Assembly (NCBI GenBank): GCA_030625445.1 | Contig: DAOUQU010000072.1 | Location: forward strand, 1 to 7,451 | DNA: 7,451 nt | Direction: 5' to 3' | DNA from: Gammaproteobacteria bacterium | GTDB taxonomy: Bacteria; Pseudomonadota; Gammaproteobacteria; Chromatiales; Chromatiaceae | Shown here: positions 1 to 5,251 of the stretch, piece by piece | Position numbering within the stretch: the first letter of the stretch is position 1 | How the letters are laid out: the number at the start of each line of letters is the position of its first letter | The notes under the pieces: generated by a model | Databases searched by the model: none | What the model was told of the DNA's origin: nothing | Seen by the model: only the letters and a program-made list of their open reading frames with translations | Position numbers and translations under genes: made by a program

Positions 1-78
1 GGCCGTATCGCTGTTTTCTTCCAGCATGACTGCGCCGATGGTGCGGCCCCACAACTTCACCTCGGCAATAGTCGTCAT
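1..78 (-). CDS. hipA: HipA-family toxin kinase, N-terminal fragment (cut by window edge)
   Basis: Only the first 26 codons lie in the window; the gene continues past position 1. The peptide begins MTTIAEVKLWGRTIGAVM, which has the look of the N-terminal subdomain of HipA proteins (a short beta-rich start of the form V-x-L-W-G-x-x-I-G). HipA proteins are Ser/Thr kinases; the E. coli one phosphorylates glutamyl-tRNA synthetase, halting translation and promoting persistence. The ATG (78..76) overlaps the TGA of the upstream XRE gene (77..75) as ATGA, the usual hipB-hipA arrangement with translational coupling. The catalytic domain is outside the window, so activity cannot be judged. The identification rests on the short N-terminus plus the antitoxin neighbour. 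Confidence 0.75.
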   Translation of the reverse strand, partial: MTTIAEVKLWGRTIGAVMLEENSDTA

Positions 79-425
79 GCATTCTCATCCCATGACCATG
101 GTTCCCCGGGACTCTCTGAAATCCGGCTCGATGAGGCGCGCAGACGTTGTTTTCCCTTTCGCTTAAGCATATCCATCGGTCTTCTCCCCGCCTCCGGGAG
201 CATGCGGTCCACTCCCGGCAGAAGATCCAGTACCCGGAAAAGACGTATCATGCTGGACATCTGCGCCGAGGCGCCGGCCTCGATGCGCTCGACCGTGCGC
301 TTGGCGATACCGGCCTGCTCGGCTAATTTCGCCTGGGTGAGTTGAAGATCCAGGCGGCGACGCGACACACGCTCGCCGATTTCGGCAAGGATGGCATCAT
401 CTGTAAGAAGGCTTGATATCTTCAT
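75..425 (-). CDS. hipB: HipB-like XRE-family antitoxin / autorepressor
   Basis: This is a 116-residue protein with a Cro/C1-type helix-turn-helix at about residues 16-67. The core IGERVSRRRLDLQLTQAKLA followed by EQAGIAKRTVERIEAG has the Q-x-x-L-A...G-I-x-x-x-T-V-x-R-I-E-x-G pattern of XRE regulators. The tail (about residues 85-116) is first basic (KRKGKQRLRAS) and then acidic with tryptophans (EPWSWDENA), a shape seen in HipB-like antitoxins. In this family the protein binds operators upstream of its gene and also binds and neutralises HipA. Its stop overlaps the hipA start by 4 nt. The ATG at 425..423 is preceded by a modest AGAGAG ribosome-binding sequence. A sigma70-type promoter and three 16-bp operator-like repeats lie just upstream. 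XRE identity is firm; assignment as HipB depends on the adjacent HipA start. Confidence 0.88.
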   Translation of the reverse strand: MKISSLLTDDAILAEIGERVSRRRLDLQLTQAKLAEQAGIAKRTVERIEAGASAQMSSMIRLFRVLDLLPGVDRMLPEAGRRPMDMLKRKGKQRLRASSSRISESPGEPWSWDENA

Positions 426-467
426 AATCGTACTCTCTGTCGAGTTATGCCGAATTTTCTTCTTATG

Positions 468-483
468 TCGATATTTATGACGA
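468..483 (-). promoter_or_regulatory. Putative HipB operator 1 (downstream of the -10 box)
   Basis: The plus-strand sequence TCGATATTTATGACGA is one of three copies of a partly palindromic 16-mer with consensus TCG-N-TA-W-T-W-ATGACGA. This copy abuts the -10 box of the hipB promoter and would cover the transcription start, so a bound repressor would block initiation. Binding by HipB is inferred from position and repetition. Confidence 0.55.
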
Positions 484-512
484 TTTATAGCAGATTATCT
501 TAAGTTATTCAA
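484..512 (-). promoter_or_regulatory. Predicted sigma70 promoter of hipBA
   Basis: On the minus strand a TTGAAT -35 box (512..507) is separated by exactly 17 nt from a TATAAA -10 box (489..484). A TG dinucleotide sits one base upstream of the -10, giving the extended -10 form. Transcription would start near 477 and give a leader of about 50 nt before the hipB ATG at 425. The promoter is tightly flanked by two copies of a 16-bp repeat, consistent with repression by HipB. The match to consensus is seen directly; promoter activity is inferred. Confidence 0.65.
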
Positions 513-513
513 G

Positions 514-529
514 TCGTTATTAATGACGA
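514..529 (-). promoter_or_regulatory. Putative HipB operator 2 (upstream of the -35 box)
   Basis: The plus-strand sequence TCGTTATTAATGACGA is the most symmetric of the three copies: only one position pair departs from a perfect 16-bp palindrome. It ends one base from the -35 hexamer of the hipB promoter. Together with operator 1 it brackets the promoter. Confidence 0.55.
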
Positions 530-553
530 GATAATGCGAAAAATAGCTATTAT

Positions 554-569
554 TCGCTAATAATGACGA
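554..569 (-). promoter_or_regulatory. Putative HipB operator 3 (distal)
   Basis: The plus-strand sequence TCGCTAATAATGACGA is a third copy of the same 16-mer, 40 bp from the start of operator 2 (operators 1 and 2 start 46 bp apart). It could support cooperative binding or looping. It lies between the promoter and the end of greB, and its left end overlaps a separate palindrome at 536-557. Confidence 0.45.
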
Positions 570-590
570 ATTCATAGAAGTTAATGCGGG

Positions 591-1085
591 TTACTCATAG
601 TCAATCTCTGTAATGCAGTAGCTCGTTATTCCACCGGGTGTGCGGACATTCACTTCATCATACAGGTGGCGTTTCAGCAGCGCTTTCGCCATGGGTGAAT
701 CCATGCTGATGTAGTCCCTGTGCGGATCAAATTCATCCGGTCCAACGATGCGGTAGCGGTTCTCTGCGCCTGTCTCGTCCTCCAGAGTCACCCAGGCGCC
801 GAAAAACACCTGTTTCTCAAGATCCGGTTTATTGCCGGCAACGAGCAATGTAGGCAGGCGATGCTGTAGATAGCGTATGCGCCGGTCGATGCCGCGCAGC
901 TCTTTTTTACGGTAGATATATTCGGCATTTTCGGAGCGGTCACCTTCGGCTGCGGCGGCAGAGAGGATCTTGACGACGTGGCGGCGGCGCTTCCAGATGG
1001 TTTTTTCCTCAGCCTGGAGGCGTTCAAACCCCTCGGCGGTGATGTAAGGTGATTTAGGCGCGGCAGGTGGACGGTATCTTGACAT
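591..1085 (-). CDS. greB: Transcription elongation factor GreB
   Basis: This 164-residue protein matches the GreB family (E. coli 158 aa). An N-terminal coiled coil (about 17-85) carries the tip motif GDRSENAEYIYRKKELR at about 48-64; Asp49 and Glu52 are the acidic tip residues that coordinate Mg2+ in the RNA polymerase secondary channel and trigger cleavage of backtracked RNA. IDRRIRYLQHRL (66-77) continues the helix. The C-terminal FKBP-like domain carries VFFGAWVTLED and RIVGPDEFDPHRDYISMDSP-type stretches, the latter with the DYIS-DSPMAKALLK signature that separates GreB from GreA. It starts 24 nt after the stop of the small acidic protein gene, so it is probably co-transcribed with it. 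The ATG at 1085..1083 has only a poor ribosome-binding sequence. No clear terminator follows its stop. Confidence 0.95.
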   Translation of the reverse strand: MSRYRPPAAPKSPYITAEGFERLQAEEKTIWKRRRHVVKILSAAAAEGDRSENAEYIYRKKELRGIDRRIRYLQHRLPTLLVAGNKPDLEKQVFFGAWVTLEDETGAENRYRIVGPDEFDPHRDYISMDSPMAKALLKRHLYDEVNVRTPGGITSYCITEIDYE

Positions 1086-1109
1086 GATCTGTAGAGCGCC
1101 AAAGGTGGC

Positions 1110-1430
1110 TCAGGAGATAAAGTTGAGCCAGTTTTTCAGCGCCAGCACAATCTTGTCGTTATCCAGCGTGACCTCCTTGTTATTGTCAAAAGAGAGATTG
1201 CCGATGGTTGCACTCTCCTGCGTCAATGTGATTGTGAAGCTGTTGCCGGTATGCATAAGCGGGGCATCTGCTTGAGCGACTCCACGGATGCGTTCCAGCA
1301 GTTCATGGCAGGTGACGGCATCATCCTGGATGTCCGACTCCAGCAGCTGGGCCAGCACGTTGCTCTCTTCATCGTTGCCCACTGCTCTGGGTGCGTTGTC
1401 GTCGTCACGATAAAAGCGCAGCTTGCTCAT
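1110..1430 (-). CDS. Small acidic cytoplasmic protein, possibly UPF0231/YacL-like
   Basis: This 106-residue protein has no signal peptide or membrane segment and is clearly acidic (about 18 Asp/Glu against 9 Lys/Arg). The N-terminus KLRFYRDDDNAPRA, the middle LLESDIQDD and HELLERI, and the end TGNSFTITLTQESATI followed by ALKNWLNF resemble from memory the layout of UPF0231/YacL (an F-x-R-D start, a G-x-x-x-T-L strand, a closing W/Y-x-x-F helix). That match is weak and unverified. Its ATG (1430..1428) overlaps the TGA of the EndoU nuclease gene (1429..1427), so translation is probably coupled. Because a 4-nt overlap downstream of a nuclease gene is also how immunity genes are arranged, an inhibitor of the basic nuclease is an alternative. 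Function unknown. Confidence 0.8.
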   Translation of the reverse strand: MSKLRFYRDDDNAPRAVGNDEESNVLAQLLESDIQDDAVTCHELLERIRGVAQADAPLMHTGNSFTITLTQESATIGNLSFDNNKEVTLDNDKIVLALKNWLNFIS

Positions 1431-1930
1431 CTTTTTCTACTCTGGTTACGAATATAAATCGGGTATGCGGTATTGATTCTGCCGTCATTCAACAGGTAGC
1501 CTTCGATCGGAAATCCATGGCCGGAGGGACCGCGCCATGGTTGTGTTTTTCCTGGATTGCGATTGCTGTAGGCGTGCAGAACAGCCTTGATGATTTCAGC
1601 GGGCTCCATCTTATCGGGATACATGGTTGAGAACTTCTCTTTCCACCTTTGTGATCGCTTGTCATAGATGCCAATCTGCGCCGTGTAGACGCCGCTCTGA
1701 TTTGGCCAGCTCTTGATCTTCAGGATCTTAGCGTCTTTGGGGATCTGCCCGTTGGTCTTTGCATGAAAACCGGTCGGCTTGCCACGACGGTTGATTTCAC
1801 CGATGAAAATATGGGTGGCATTAACAGCCGGGGAGGTTTCGGTCCATAGCTTCTTCTCTGCAAATGCACTGCCGCAGCTCAGAATAAGGTTCAGCAGCAG
1901 AATAGAAATGAGCTTGTAACGCATTGGCAT
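1427..1930 (-). CDS. Exported EndoU-family nuclease
   Basis: This 167-residue protein has an N-terminal export signal (basic MPMRYK, hydrophobic 7-18) with likely cleavage after SAFA (residue 24). Cys19 in the context LILSC could alternatively be a lipidation site, though the lipobox is imperfect. The rest matches the bacterial EndoU fold: His40 in THIFIGEIN and His56 in PTGFHAKTNG, 16 residues apart as for the two catalytic histidines of XendoU; a lysine candidate, Lys99, in KEKFSTMYPDKM; then EIIKAVLHAYSNRN, and the hallmark GPSGHGFPIEGYLL with DGRINTAYPIY. EndoU enzymes are metal-dependent or independent RNases that often act as toxin tips in CDI and other secretion systems. Here the domain stands alone with a signal peptide, so the product should be periplasmic or outside the cell. 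The ATG at 1930 is preferred over the one two codons later because AGAGAA sits 5 nt upstream. Confidence 0.85.
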   Translation of the reverse strand: MPMRYKLISILLLNLILSCGSAFAEKKLWTETSPAVNATHIFIGEINRRGKPTGFHAKTNGQIPKDAKILKIKSWPNQSGVYTAQIGIYDKRSQRWKEKFSTMYPDKMEPAEIIKAVLHAYSNRNPGKTQPWRGPSGHGFPIEGYLLNDGRINTAYPIYIRNQSRKR

Positions 1931-1983
1931 CGTGTTCTCTATATAGTGAGACTATCCTAACAGATTTGATCTCTGTTTTGATC

Positions 1984-1989
1984 TATAAT
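1984..1989 (+). promoter_or_regulatory. Predicted -10 box of the mla operon
   Basis: TATAAT is a perfect sigma70 -10 hexamer. At 16-18 nt spacing the -35 is poor (CAGATT or neighbours); TTGATC hexamers occur at 1966 and 1978 but their spacing (12 and 0 nt) is wrong. Initiation near 1997 would give a leader of about 126 nt before the mlaF ATG at 2123. A weak -35 suggests either low constitutive expression or an activator. Confidence 0.45.
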
Positions 1990-2029
1990 GCGGGGCAAAT
2001 TGTGCTTTCGCAGAGCATTTGTTCTTGCT

Positions 2030-2047
2030 CCCACGCTCCTGCGTGGG
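2030..2047. repeat. REP-like palindrome in the mlaF leader
   Basis: CCCACGC-TCCT-GCGTGGG is a perfect 7-bp stem with a 4-nt loop, embedded in a TTGCTC...GGGATGCAG context. Similar CCCACGC/GCGTGGG palindromes are, from memory, dispersed in many proteobacterial genomes. It would form a stable hairpin in the mla leader RNA. There is no T-run after it, so it is not a standard terminator. Confidence 0.6.
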
Positions 2048-2055
2048 GATGCAGA

Positions 2056-2100
2056 AAAGCATCATTACTCAAAGCATCATTACTCAAAGCATCAACATGG
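2056..2100. repeat. 15-bp tandem repeat, about 2.6 copies
   Basis: AAAGCATCATTACTC occurs twice back to back (2056-2070 and 2071-2085), followed by a third unit that matches only for its first 9 bases (AAAGCATCA, from 2086). The unit length is a multiple of three, so an upstream open frame stays open through it and reads as repeated KHHYS. It lies in the probable 5' leader of mlaF. Likely a slippage-generated repeat that could vary between strains. Confidence 0.8.
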
Positions 2101-2122
2101 CAACAGGCTTGAATTGACCCCT

Positions 2123-2932
2123 ATGGCAAAAAAGCAGCCTCCACTTATCAAGATTCGAAATCTCTCTTTTTCACGTGGTGAAAAGGTGATTTTCGATGGT
2201 ATCGATGTGGACATTCCCCATGGCAAAATTACCGCAATCATGGGGCCGAGCGGATCCGGAAAAACAACGCTGCTGAAGCTTATCAGCGGGCAGCTGATGC
2301 CTCAGTCGGGAACCGTGGAAGTTGATGGGGAACTCATTCATGAGCTTGGAACCCGCCAGTTGTATCGTCTGCGTATGCGCATGGGGATGCTGTTTCAGAG
2401 CGGCGCCCTGCTGACGGATTTGAGCGTCTATGATAATGTCGCCTATCCCCTGATTGAGCACACCCGGCTTCCGCGGTCGATGATCCGGAAACTGGTGCTG
2501 ATGAAGCTGGAAGCAGTTGGCTTGCGCGGGGCGCATGATTTGATGCCGTCGGAGTTGTCCGGCGGCATGGCGCGCCGGGTTGCGCTGGCGCGGGCCATTG
2601 CGCTCGATCCGATGATGATTCTCTATGATGAGCCTTTCAGCGGTCAGGACCCGATCTCCATGGGTGTGCTGGTGTCACTGATCCGCCGCCTCAATGATGC
2701 CGCAAGGATGACTTCGGTGATCGTCTCCCATGATGTCCATGAGACCGCATCGATAGCAGACCTGATTTATGTGATTTCAGAGGGCAGGGTGATCGAGCAC
2801 GGGACTCCTGAGGCATTGATGAATTCGAATAAACCCTGGACCAGGCAGTTCATGCTGGCGCAGGCGGATGGTCCGGTGCCTTTTCACCACCCGGCGCCCT
2901 CCCTGGAAGCTGATTTTCTGGGGGAGAGCTGA
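2123..2932 (+). CDS. mlaF: Phospholipid transport ATP-binding protein MlaF
   Basis: This is the cytoplasmic ABC ATPase that powers the MlaFEDB lipid transporter of the inner membrane. From the ATG at 2123 the protein is 269 aa, exactly the E. coli MlaF length, which is why I chose this start over an in-frame ATG at 1988 that overlaps the -10 box. Visible motifs are Walker A GPSGSGKT (41-48), Q-loop Gln92 in MLFQSGAL, signature LSGGM (145-149) within PSELSGGMARRVALARA, Walker B MILYDE (165-170) and H-loop His203 in VSHD. The C-terminal tail ADGPVPFHHPAPSLEADFL (about 248-266) corresponds to the MlaF-specific extension that contacts the neighbouring subunit in the E. coli complex. The ribosome-binding site is poor; an in-frame TTG at 2114, with CAGG 6 nt upstream, is a possible alternative start. 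The stop directly abuts mlaE. Confidence 0.96.
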   Translation: MAKKQPPLIKIRNLSFSRGEKVIFDGIDVDIPHGKITAIMGPSGSGKTTLLKLISGQLMPQSGTVEVDGELIHELGTRQLYRLRMRMGMLFQSGALLTDLSVYDNVAYPLIEHTRLPRSMIRKLVLMKLEAVGLRGAHDLMPSELSGGMARRVALARAIALDPMMILYDEPFSGQDPISMGVLVSLIRRLNDAARMTSVIVSHDVHETASIADLIYVISEGRVIEHGTPEALMNSNKPWTRQFMLAQADGPVPFHHPAPSLEADFLGES

Positions 2933-3712
2933 ATGAATTCAGTCGCCCGCCTGGGAAAAGCTACAATCGGCGTGGTACGAGGCATTGGCCGTGCTATGCA
3001 GCTGTTGTGGCAGATTCTCGGCAGCAGTCATGTGGTGCTGCTGCGGCCGCGGGAGTTTTTTCTGCAGCTCTACAATGTGGGCGTACTTTCCATGCTGATC
3101 GTCAGTGTTTCCGGTGTATTTGTCGGAATGGTGCTGGCACTGCAGGGGTATTATATTCTGTCGCGCTTCTCTGCCGAGGCGATGCTGGGTGTGATGGTTG
3201 ACGCCTCTCTGGTGAGGGAGCTTGGTCCGGTGGTGACTGCATTGCTGTTCGCCGGGCGCGCCGGTTCTGCATTGACGGCCGAGATTGGCCTGATGAAGGC
3301 GACCGAGCAGCTCTCGGGGCTGGAGATGATGGCGGTGAATCCTGTCAGCCGCATTCTGACGCCACGATTTTTTGCCGGGGTTGTCAGCATGCCGATATTG
3401 GCCGTTATTTTCAGTGCGCTGGGGATTTACGGCGGCCATTTTGTCGGTGTTACCCTGATGGGGGTGGATGATGGTACATACTGGTCACAGATGATCGCCT
3501 CGATCGATTTTTATGACGATGTCATGAACGGCGTCATCAAGAGTTTTGTGTTTGGAGTCGTCTGTACCTGGATAGCGCTGTTTCAGGGTTATGATGCTGT
3601 GCCGACAGCGGAGGGAGTTGGCCGTGCTACAACGCGTACCGTGGTGCACTCTGCATTGGCAGTGCTGGCGCTGGATTTTCTATTAACTGCAATGATGTTT
3701 GGAGAGATCTGA
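2933..3712 (+). CDS. mlaE: Phospholipid transport permease MlaE
   Basis: This 259-residue integral membrane protein (E. coli 260 aa) belongs to the MlaE/TTG2B permease family. It forms the transmembrane dimer that couples MlaF ATP hydrolysis to lipid movement. An amphipathic N-terminus (1-45) precedes hydrophobic segments at about 50-75, 95-115, 146-172, 202-218 and 238-257. The family core LVRELGPVVTALLFAGRAGS (93-112), then the coupling segment LMKATEQLSGLEMMAVNP (120-137), which matches the E-Q-x-x-x-L region that contacts MlaF. The ATG follows the mlaF TGA with no gap, preceded by GGGGAGAG. Its own TGA shares one base with the mlaD ATG (TGATG), indicating coupled translation. Confidence 0.96.
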   Translation: MNSVARLGKATIGVVRGIGRAMQLLWQILGSSHVVLLRPREFFLQLYNVGVLSMLIVSVSGVFVGMVLALQGYYILSRFSAEAMLGVMVDASLVRELGPVVTALLFAGRAGSALTAEIGLMKATEQLSGLEMMAVNPVSRILTPRFFAGVVSMPILAVIFSALGIYGGHFVGVTLMGVDDGTYWSQMIASIDFYDDVMNGVIKSFVFGVVCTWIALFQGYDAVPTAEGVGRATTRTVVHSALAVLALDFLLTAMMFGEI

Positions 3713-4182
3713 TGCGAAAGGGTTCAGCAGGAGTCGAGGTGATGGTGGGCTTGCTGGTGCTTGCCGGCGCCGCGGCGCTCTTTTTCCTTGCCATGAGCGC
3801 CAGTAATTTTGCCAGCTTTGAGGAGCAGGACGGTTACCTGGTCAAGGCCAGGTTCGATAATATCGGCGGTCTCAAGGTGCGCTCACCTGTGACCCTGGCA
3901 GGCGTCATGATCGGACGGGTGAAAACCATCGAAATCGATGCGCAAACGTTTGAGGCGGTGGTTTCTCTCTCCATTCAGGCCCGCTATGATCAGATTCCAG
4001 AGGATACCTTCGCAAAAATATTGACGCAGGGGCTGCTCGGAGAGCAGTATGTCGGACTGGATCCCGGCGGCAGTGTGGAGCTGCTCAAAGAGGGAAGCGA
4101 AATCACCATTACACAGTCGGCGCTGGTGCTGGAAGATATGGTGGGGCAATTTATTTTCAGCAAGGCTGAGGAGGGGAAATGA
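3712..4182 (+). CDS. mlaD: MCE-domain lipid transport protein MlaD
   Basis: This 156-residue protein has one N-terminal transmembrane anchor (about 9-29) and a periplasmic MCE domain (about 40-118). The MCE start YLVKARFDNIGGLKVRSPV and AGVMIGRV, and the loop GLLGEQYVGLDPGG (107-120) that lines the central pore of the hexamer, are all recognisable. The closing segment QSALVLEDMVGQFIFS (135-150) resembles the conserved C-terminal helix of MlaD. It is shorter than E. coli MlaD (183 aa), the difference being in the C-terminal tail. It links the MlaFE core to the soluble carrier MlaC. The gene overlaps mlaE by 1 nt and mlaC by 4 nt. Confidence 0.96.
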   Translation: MRKGSAGVEVMVGLLVLAGAAALFFLAMSASNFASFEEQDGYLVKARFDNIGGLKVRSPVTLAGVMIGRVKTIEIDAQTFEAVVSLSIQARYDQIPEDTFAKILTQGLLGEQYVGLDPGGSVELLKEGSEITITQSALVLEDMVGQFIFSKAEEGK

Positions 4183-4802
4183 AGAGGCTGTATAAATTAT
4201 TGCTGCCGGGAGTCAGCATGACGCTGCTTTTGTGCATGGTTTCAACCCTGCAGGCAGCCAGTGATGATGACATAACCCTGCGCAGGGCGCAGGACCTGAC
4301 AGATCGCGTCCTGAAACGCCTAAAGAGCCGCAAGTCGGAGTTGAAGTCTCATCCGGATCGCATCCCCGGCGCTGTCGGTGATATCGTCAGGTCGACATTT
4401 GACTTTTCAGCGATGACCAGTTCGGCAATGGGGAAGCATTGGCGTACAGCCTCATCTTCGCAGAAAAAGAGAGTCACTGATGCATTCGGCAATCTGCTGA
4501 TACGCACCTATGGCCTGGCGTTATTAAACTACACGGGAAAACCTGTCGAATATGGCAAGCCGCAGCGCTCCAAAGATAACAAGCGTGTGGTGATCCCCAG
4601 CAAGGCGTTTCCTTCCAGTGGCAGACCGCTCTCGATTCGCTACTATATGAGCAAAAATGGCGCACAATGGAGCGTTTACGATGTCAAGATCGACGGTGTC
4701 AGCCTGATGGCCAACTATCGTAAGGATTTCAGCAGCGAGATTCGCAAGGGCGGCATCGATGGCCTGATCCGGGGTCTGAAGCAACGTGCCAGCGCAAAGT
4801 AA
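4179..4802 (+). CDS. mlaC: Periplasmic phospholipid carrier MlaC
   Basis: This 207-residue protein has a Sec signal peptide (basic MKRLYK, hydrophobic 7-22, probable cleavage after LQA at 26). The mature part is the Tol-Tol/Ttg2 (MlaC) family: an N-terminal helical part, then IPGAVGDIVRSTFDFSAM (62-79), and the characteristic end GAQWSVYDVKIDGVSLMANY (161-180) with RKDFSSEIRKGGIDGLIRGL (181-200). MlaC shuttles a phospholipid between the outer-membrane MlaA complex and MlaD. The ATG overlaps the mlaD TGA as ATGA. mlaA, the outer-membrane partner, is not nearby; in many gammaproteobacteria it is unlinked. Confidence 0.96.
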   Translation: MKRLYKLLLPGVSMTLLLCMVSTLQAASDDDITLRRAQDLTDRVLKRLKSRKSELKSHPDRIPGAVGDIVRSTFDFSAMTSSAMGKHWRTASSSQKKRVTDAFGNLLIRTYGLALLNYTGKPVEYGKPQRSKDNKRVVIPSKAFPSSGRPLSIRYYMSKNGAQWSVYDVKIDGVSLMANYRKDFSSEIRKGGIDGLIRGLKQRASAK

Positions 4803-5097
4803 CAGCGCCGAGCTCAAGCAGGCCGGCGATAGGCGGCTGACGCTTTCCGGGGTGCTGGATTTTGACAGCGTCGCCAAATTGCGGCCGCAACTGCGCCGCT
4901 ATCTTCGCTCCGGTGAGAGTATCACCGTCAACCTCAAGCGGGTAGGGCGCTGCAACAGCGCCGGGCTGGCTCTGCTGCTGCAGTGGATCGAAGACGCCCG
5001 CCAGCAGGGAGCCATGATCCAGTTTCGCAACCTTCCCCACTCCCTGACTGAAATTGCCGATTTGTATAACCTGAAGAGCCTGATTCCAGTCGTTTGA
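4786..5097 (+). CDS. mlaB: STAS-domain protein MlaB
   Basis: This 103-residue protein is a single STAS domain (about 15-100): RRLTLSGVLDFDSVAKL, ITVNLKRVGRCNSAGLALLL (46-65), MIQFRNLPHSLTEIADLYNL. In E. coli MlaB binds MlaF on the cytoplasmic face and is needed for complex assembly and activity. Ser58 in CNSAGLALL sits where E. coli has the important Thr52, and the aspartate usual in anti-sigma antagonists before this position is Asn57. The start is a GTG at 4786 that overlaps the end of mlaC by 17 nt; no in-frame ATG is available nearby. It is the last gene of the mla group; ibaG and murA, which follow in E. coli, are absent. Confidence 0.92.
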   Translation: MPAQSNSAELKQAGDRRLTLSGVLDFDSVAKLRPQLRRYLRSGESITVNLKRVGRCNSAGLALLLQWIEDARQQGAMIQFRNLPHSLTEIADLYNLKSLIPVV

Positions 5098-5171
5098 CGG
5101 CGTTACGCAAAGATTTTAACCACGAAAGTCATGAAAAACACGAAATATAGAGGTACTTGCAAAACCCCGTC

Positions 5172-5196
5172 ATTCCGGCATGTTTTTAGCCGGAAT
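5172..5196. repeat. REP-like hairpin 1 inside the MITE-like element
   Basis: ATTCCGGC (5172-5179) pairs with GCCGGAAT (5189-5196) around a 9-nt T-rich loop. On the plus strand it is followed by CCATTTTCTC, so it might act as a weak terminator for the mla operon, but the T-run is short. Confidence 0.6.
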
Positions 5197-5231
5197 CCAT
5201 TTTCTCGATCTGTAAGTGGTTGAATCTATAG

Positions 5232-5251
5232 ATTCCGGCCTTCGCCGGAAT
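5232..5251. repeat. REP-like hairpin 2 inside the MITE-like element
   Basis: ATTCCGGC (5232-5239), loop CTTC, GCCGGAAT (5244-5251): a perfect 8-bp stem with a tight loop. The stem is the same as in hairpin 1. Between convergent genes such structures commonly limit read-through from both sides or protect mRNA 3' ends; that role is inferred here. Confidence 0.65.

Larger units (their letters stand above)
1931..2122. other. Divergent intergenic region between the EndoU gene and mlaF
   Basis: This 192-bp region separates the minus-strand nuclease group from the plus-strand mla operon. It holds a perfect plus-strand -10 box, an imperfect inverted repeat ACAGA-N7-TCTGT at 1960-1976, a 7-bp repeat TTGATCT at 1966 and 1978, a GC-rich palindrome and a 15-bp tandem repeat. 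No convincing minus-strand promoter for the nuclease gene was found: an AT-rich TATATAG block lies only about 10 nt from its ATG and lacks a good -35. Confidence 0.7.

Noticed and set aside
536..557. Rho-independent terminator of greB
   Set aside because: The stem is AT-rich and no T-run follows it on the minus strand.
1084..1275. Plus-strand ORF of 63 aa across the greB/small-protein junction
   Set aside because: It is antisense to two genes and has no recognisable features.
2056..2100. The 15-bp tandem repeat as a CRISPR array or iteron-type origin
   Set aside because: Units are directly adjacent with no spacers, there are fewer than three copies, and no cas or replication gene is present.
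1988..2122. A 45-residue N-terminal extension of MlaF starting at ATG 1988
   Set aside because: This ATG overlaps the TATAAT -10 box, the extra peptide is encoded by a palindrome and a tandem repeat (KHHYS repeats), and the ATG at 2123 gives exactly the E. coli MlaF length.
2939..3439. Minus-strand ORF of 166 aa opposite mlaE
   Set aside because: It is antisense to a well-conserved membrane protein and rich in His/Gln, as expected from the complement of hydrophobic codons.
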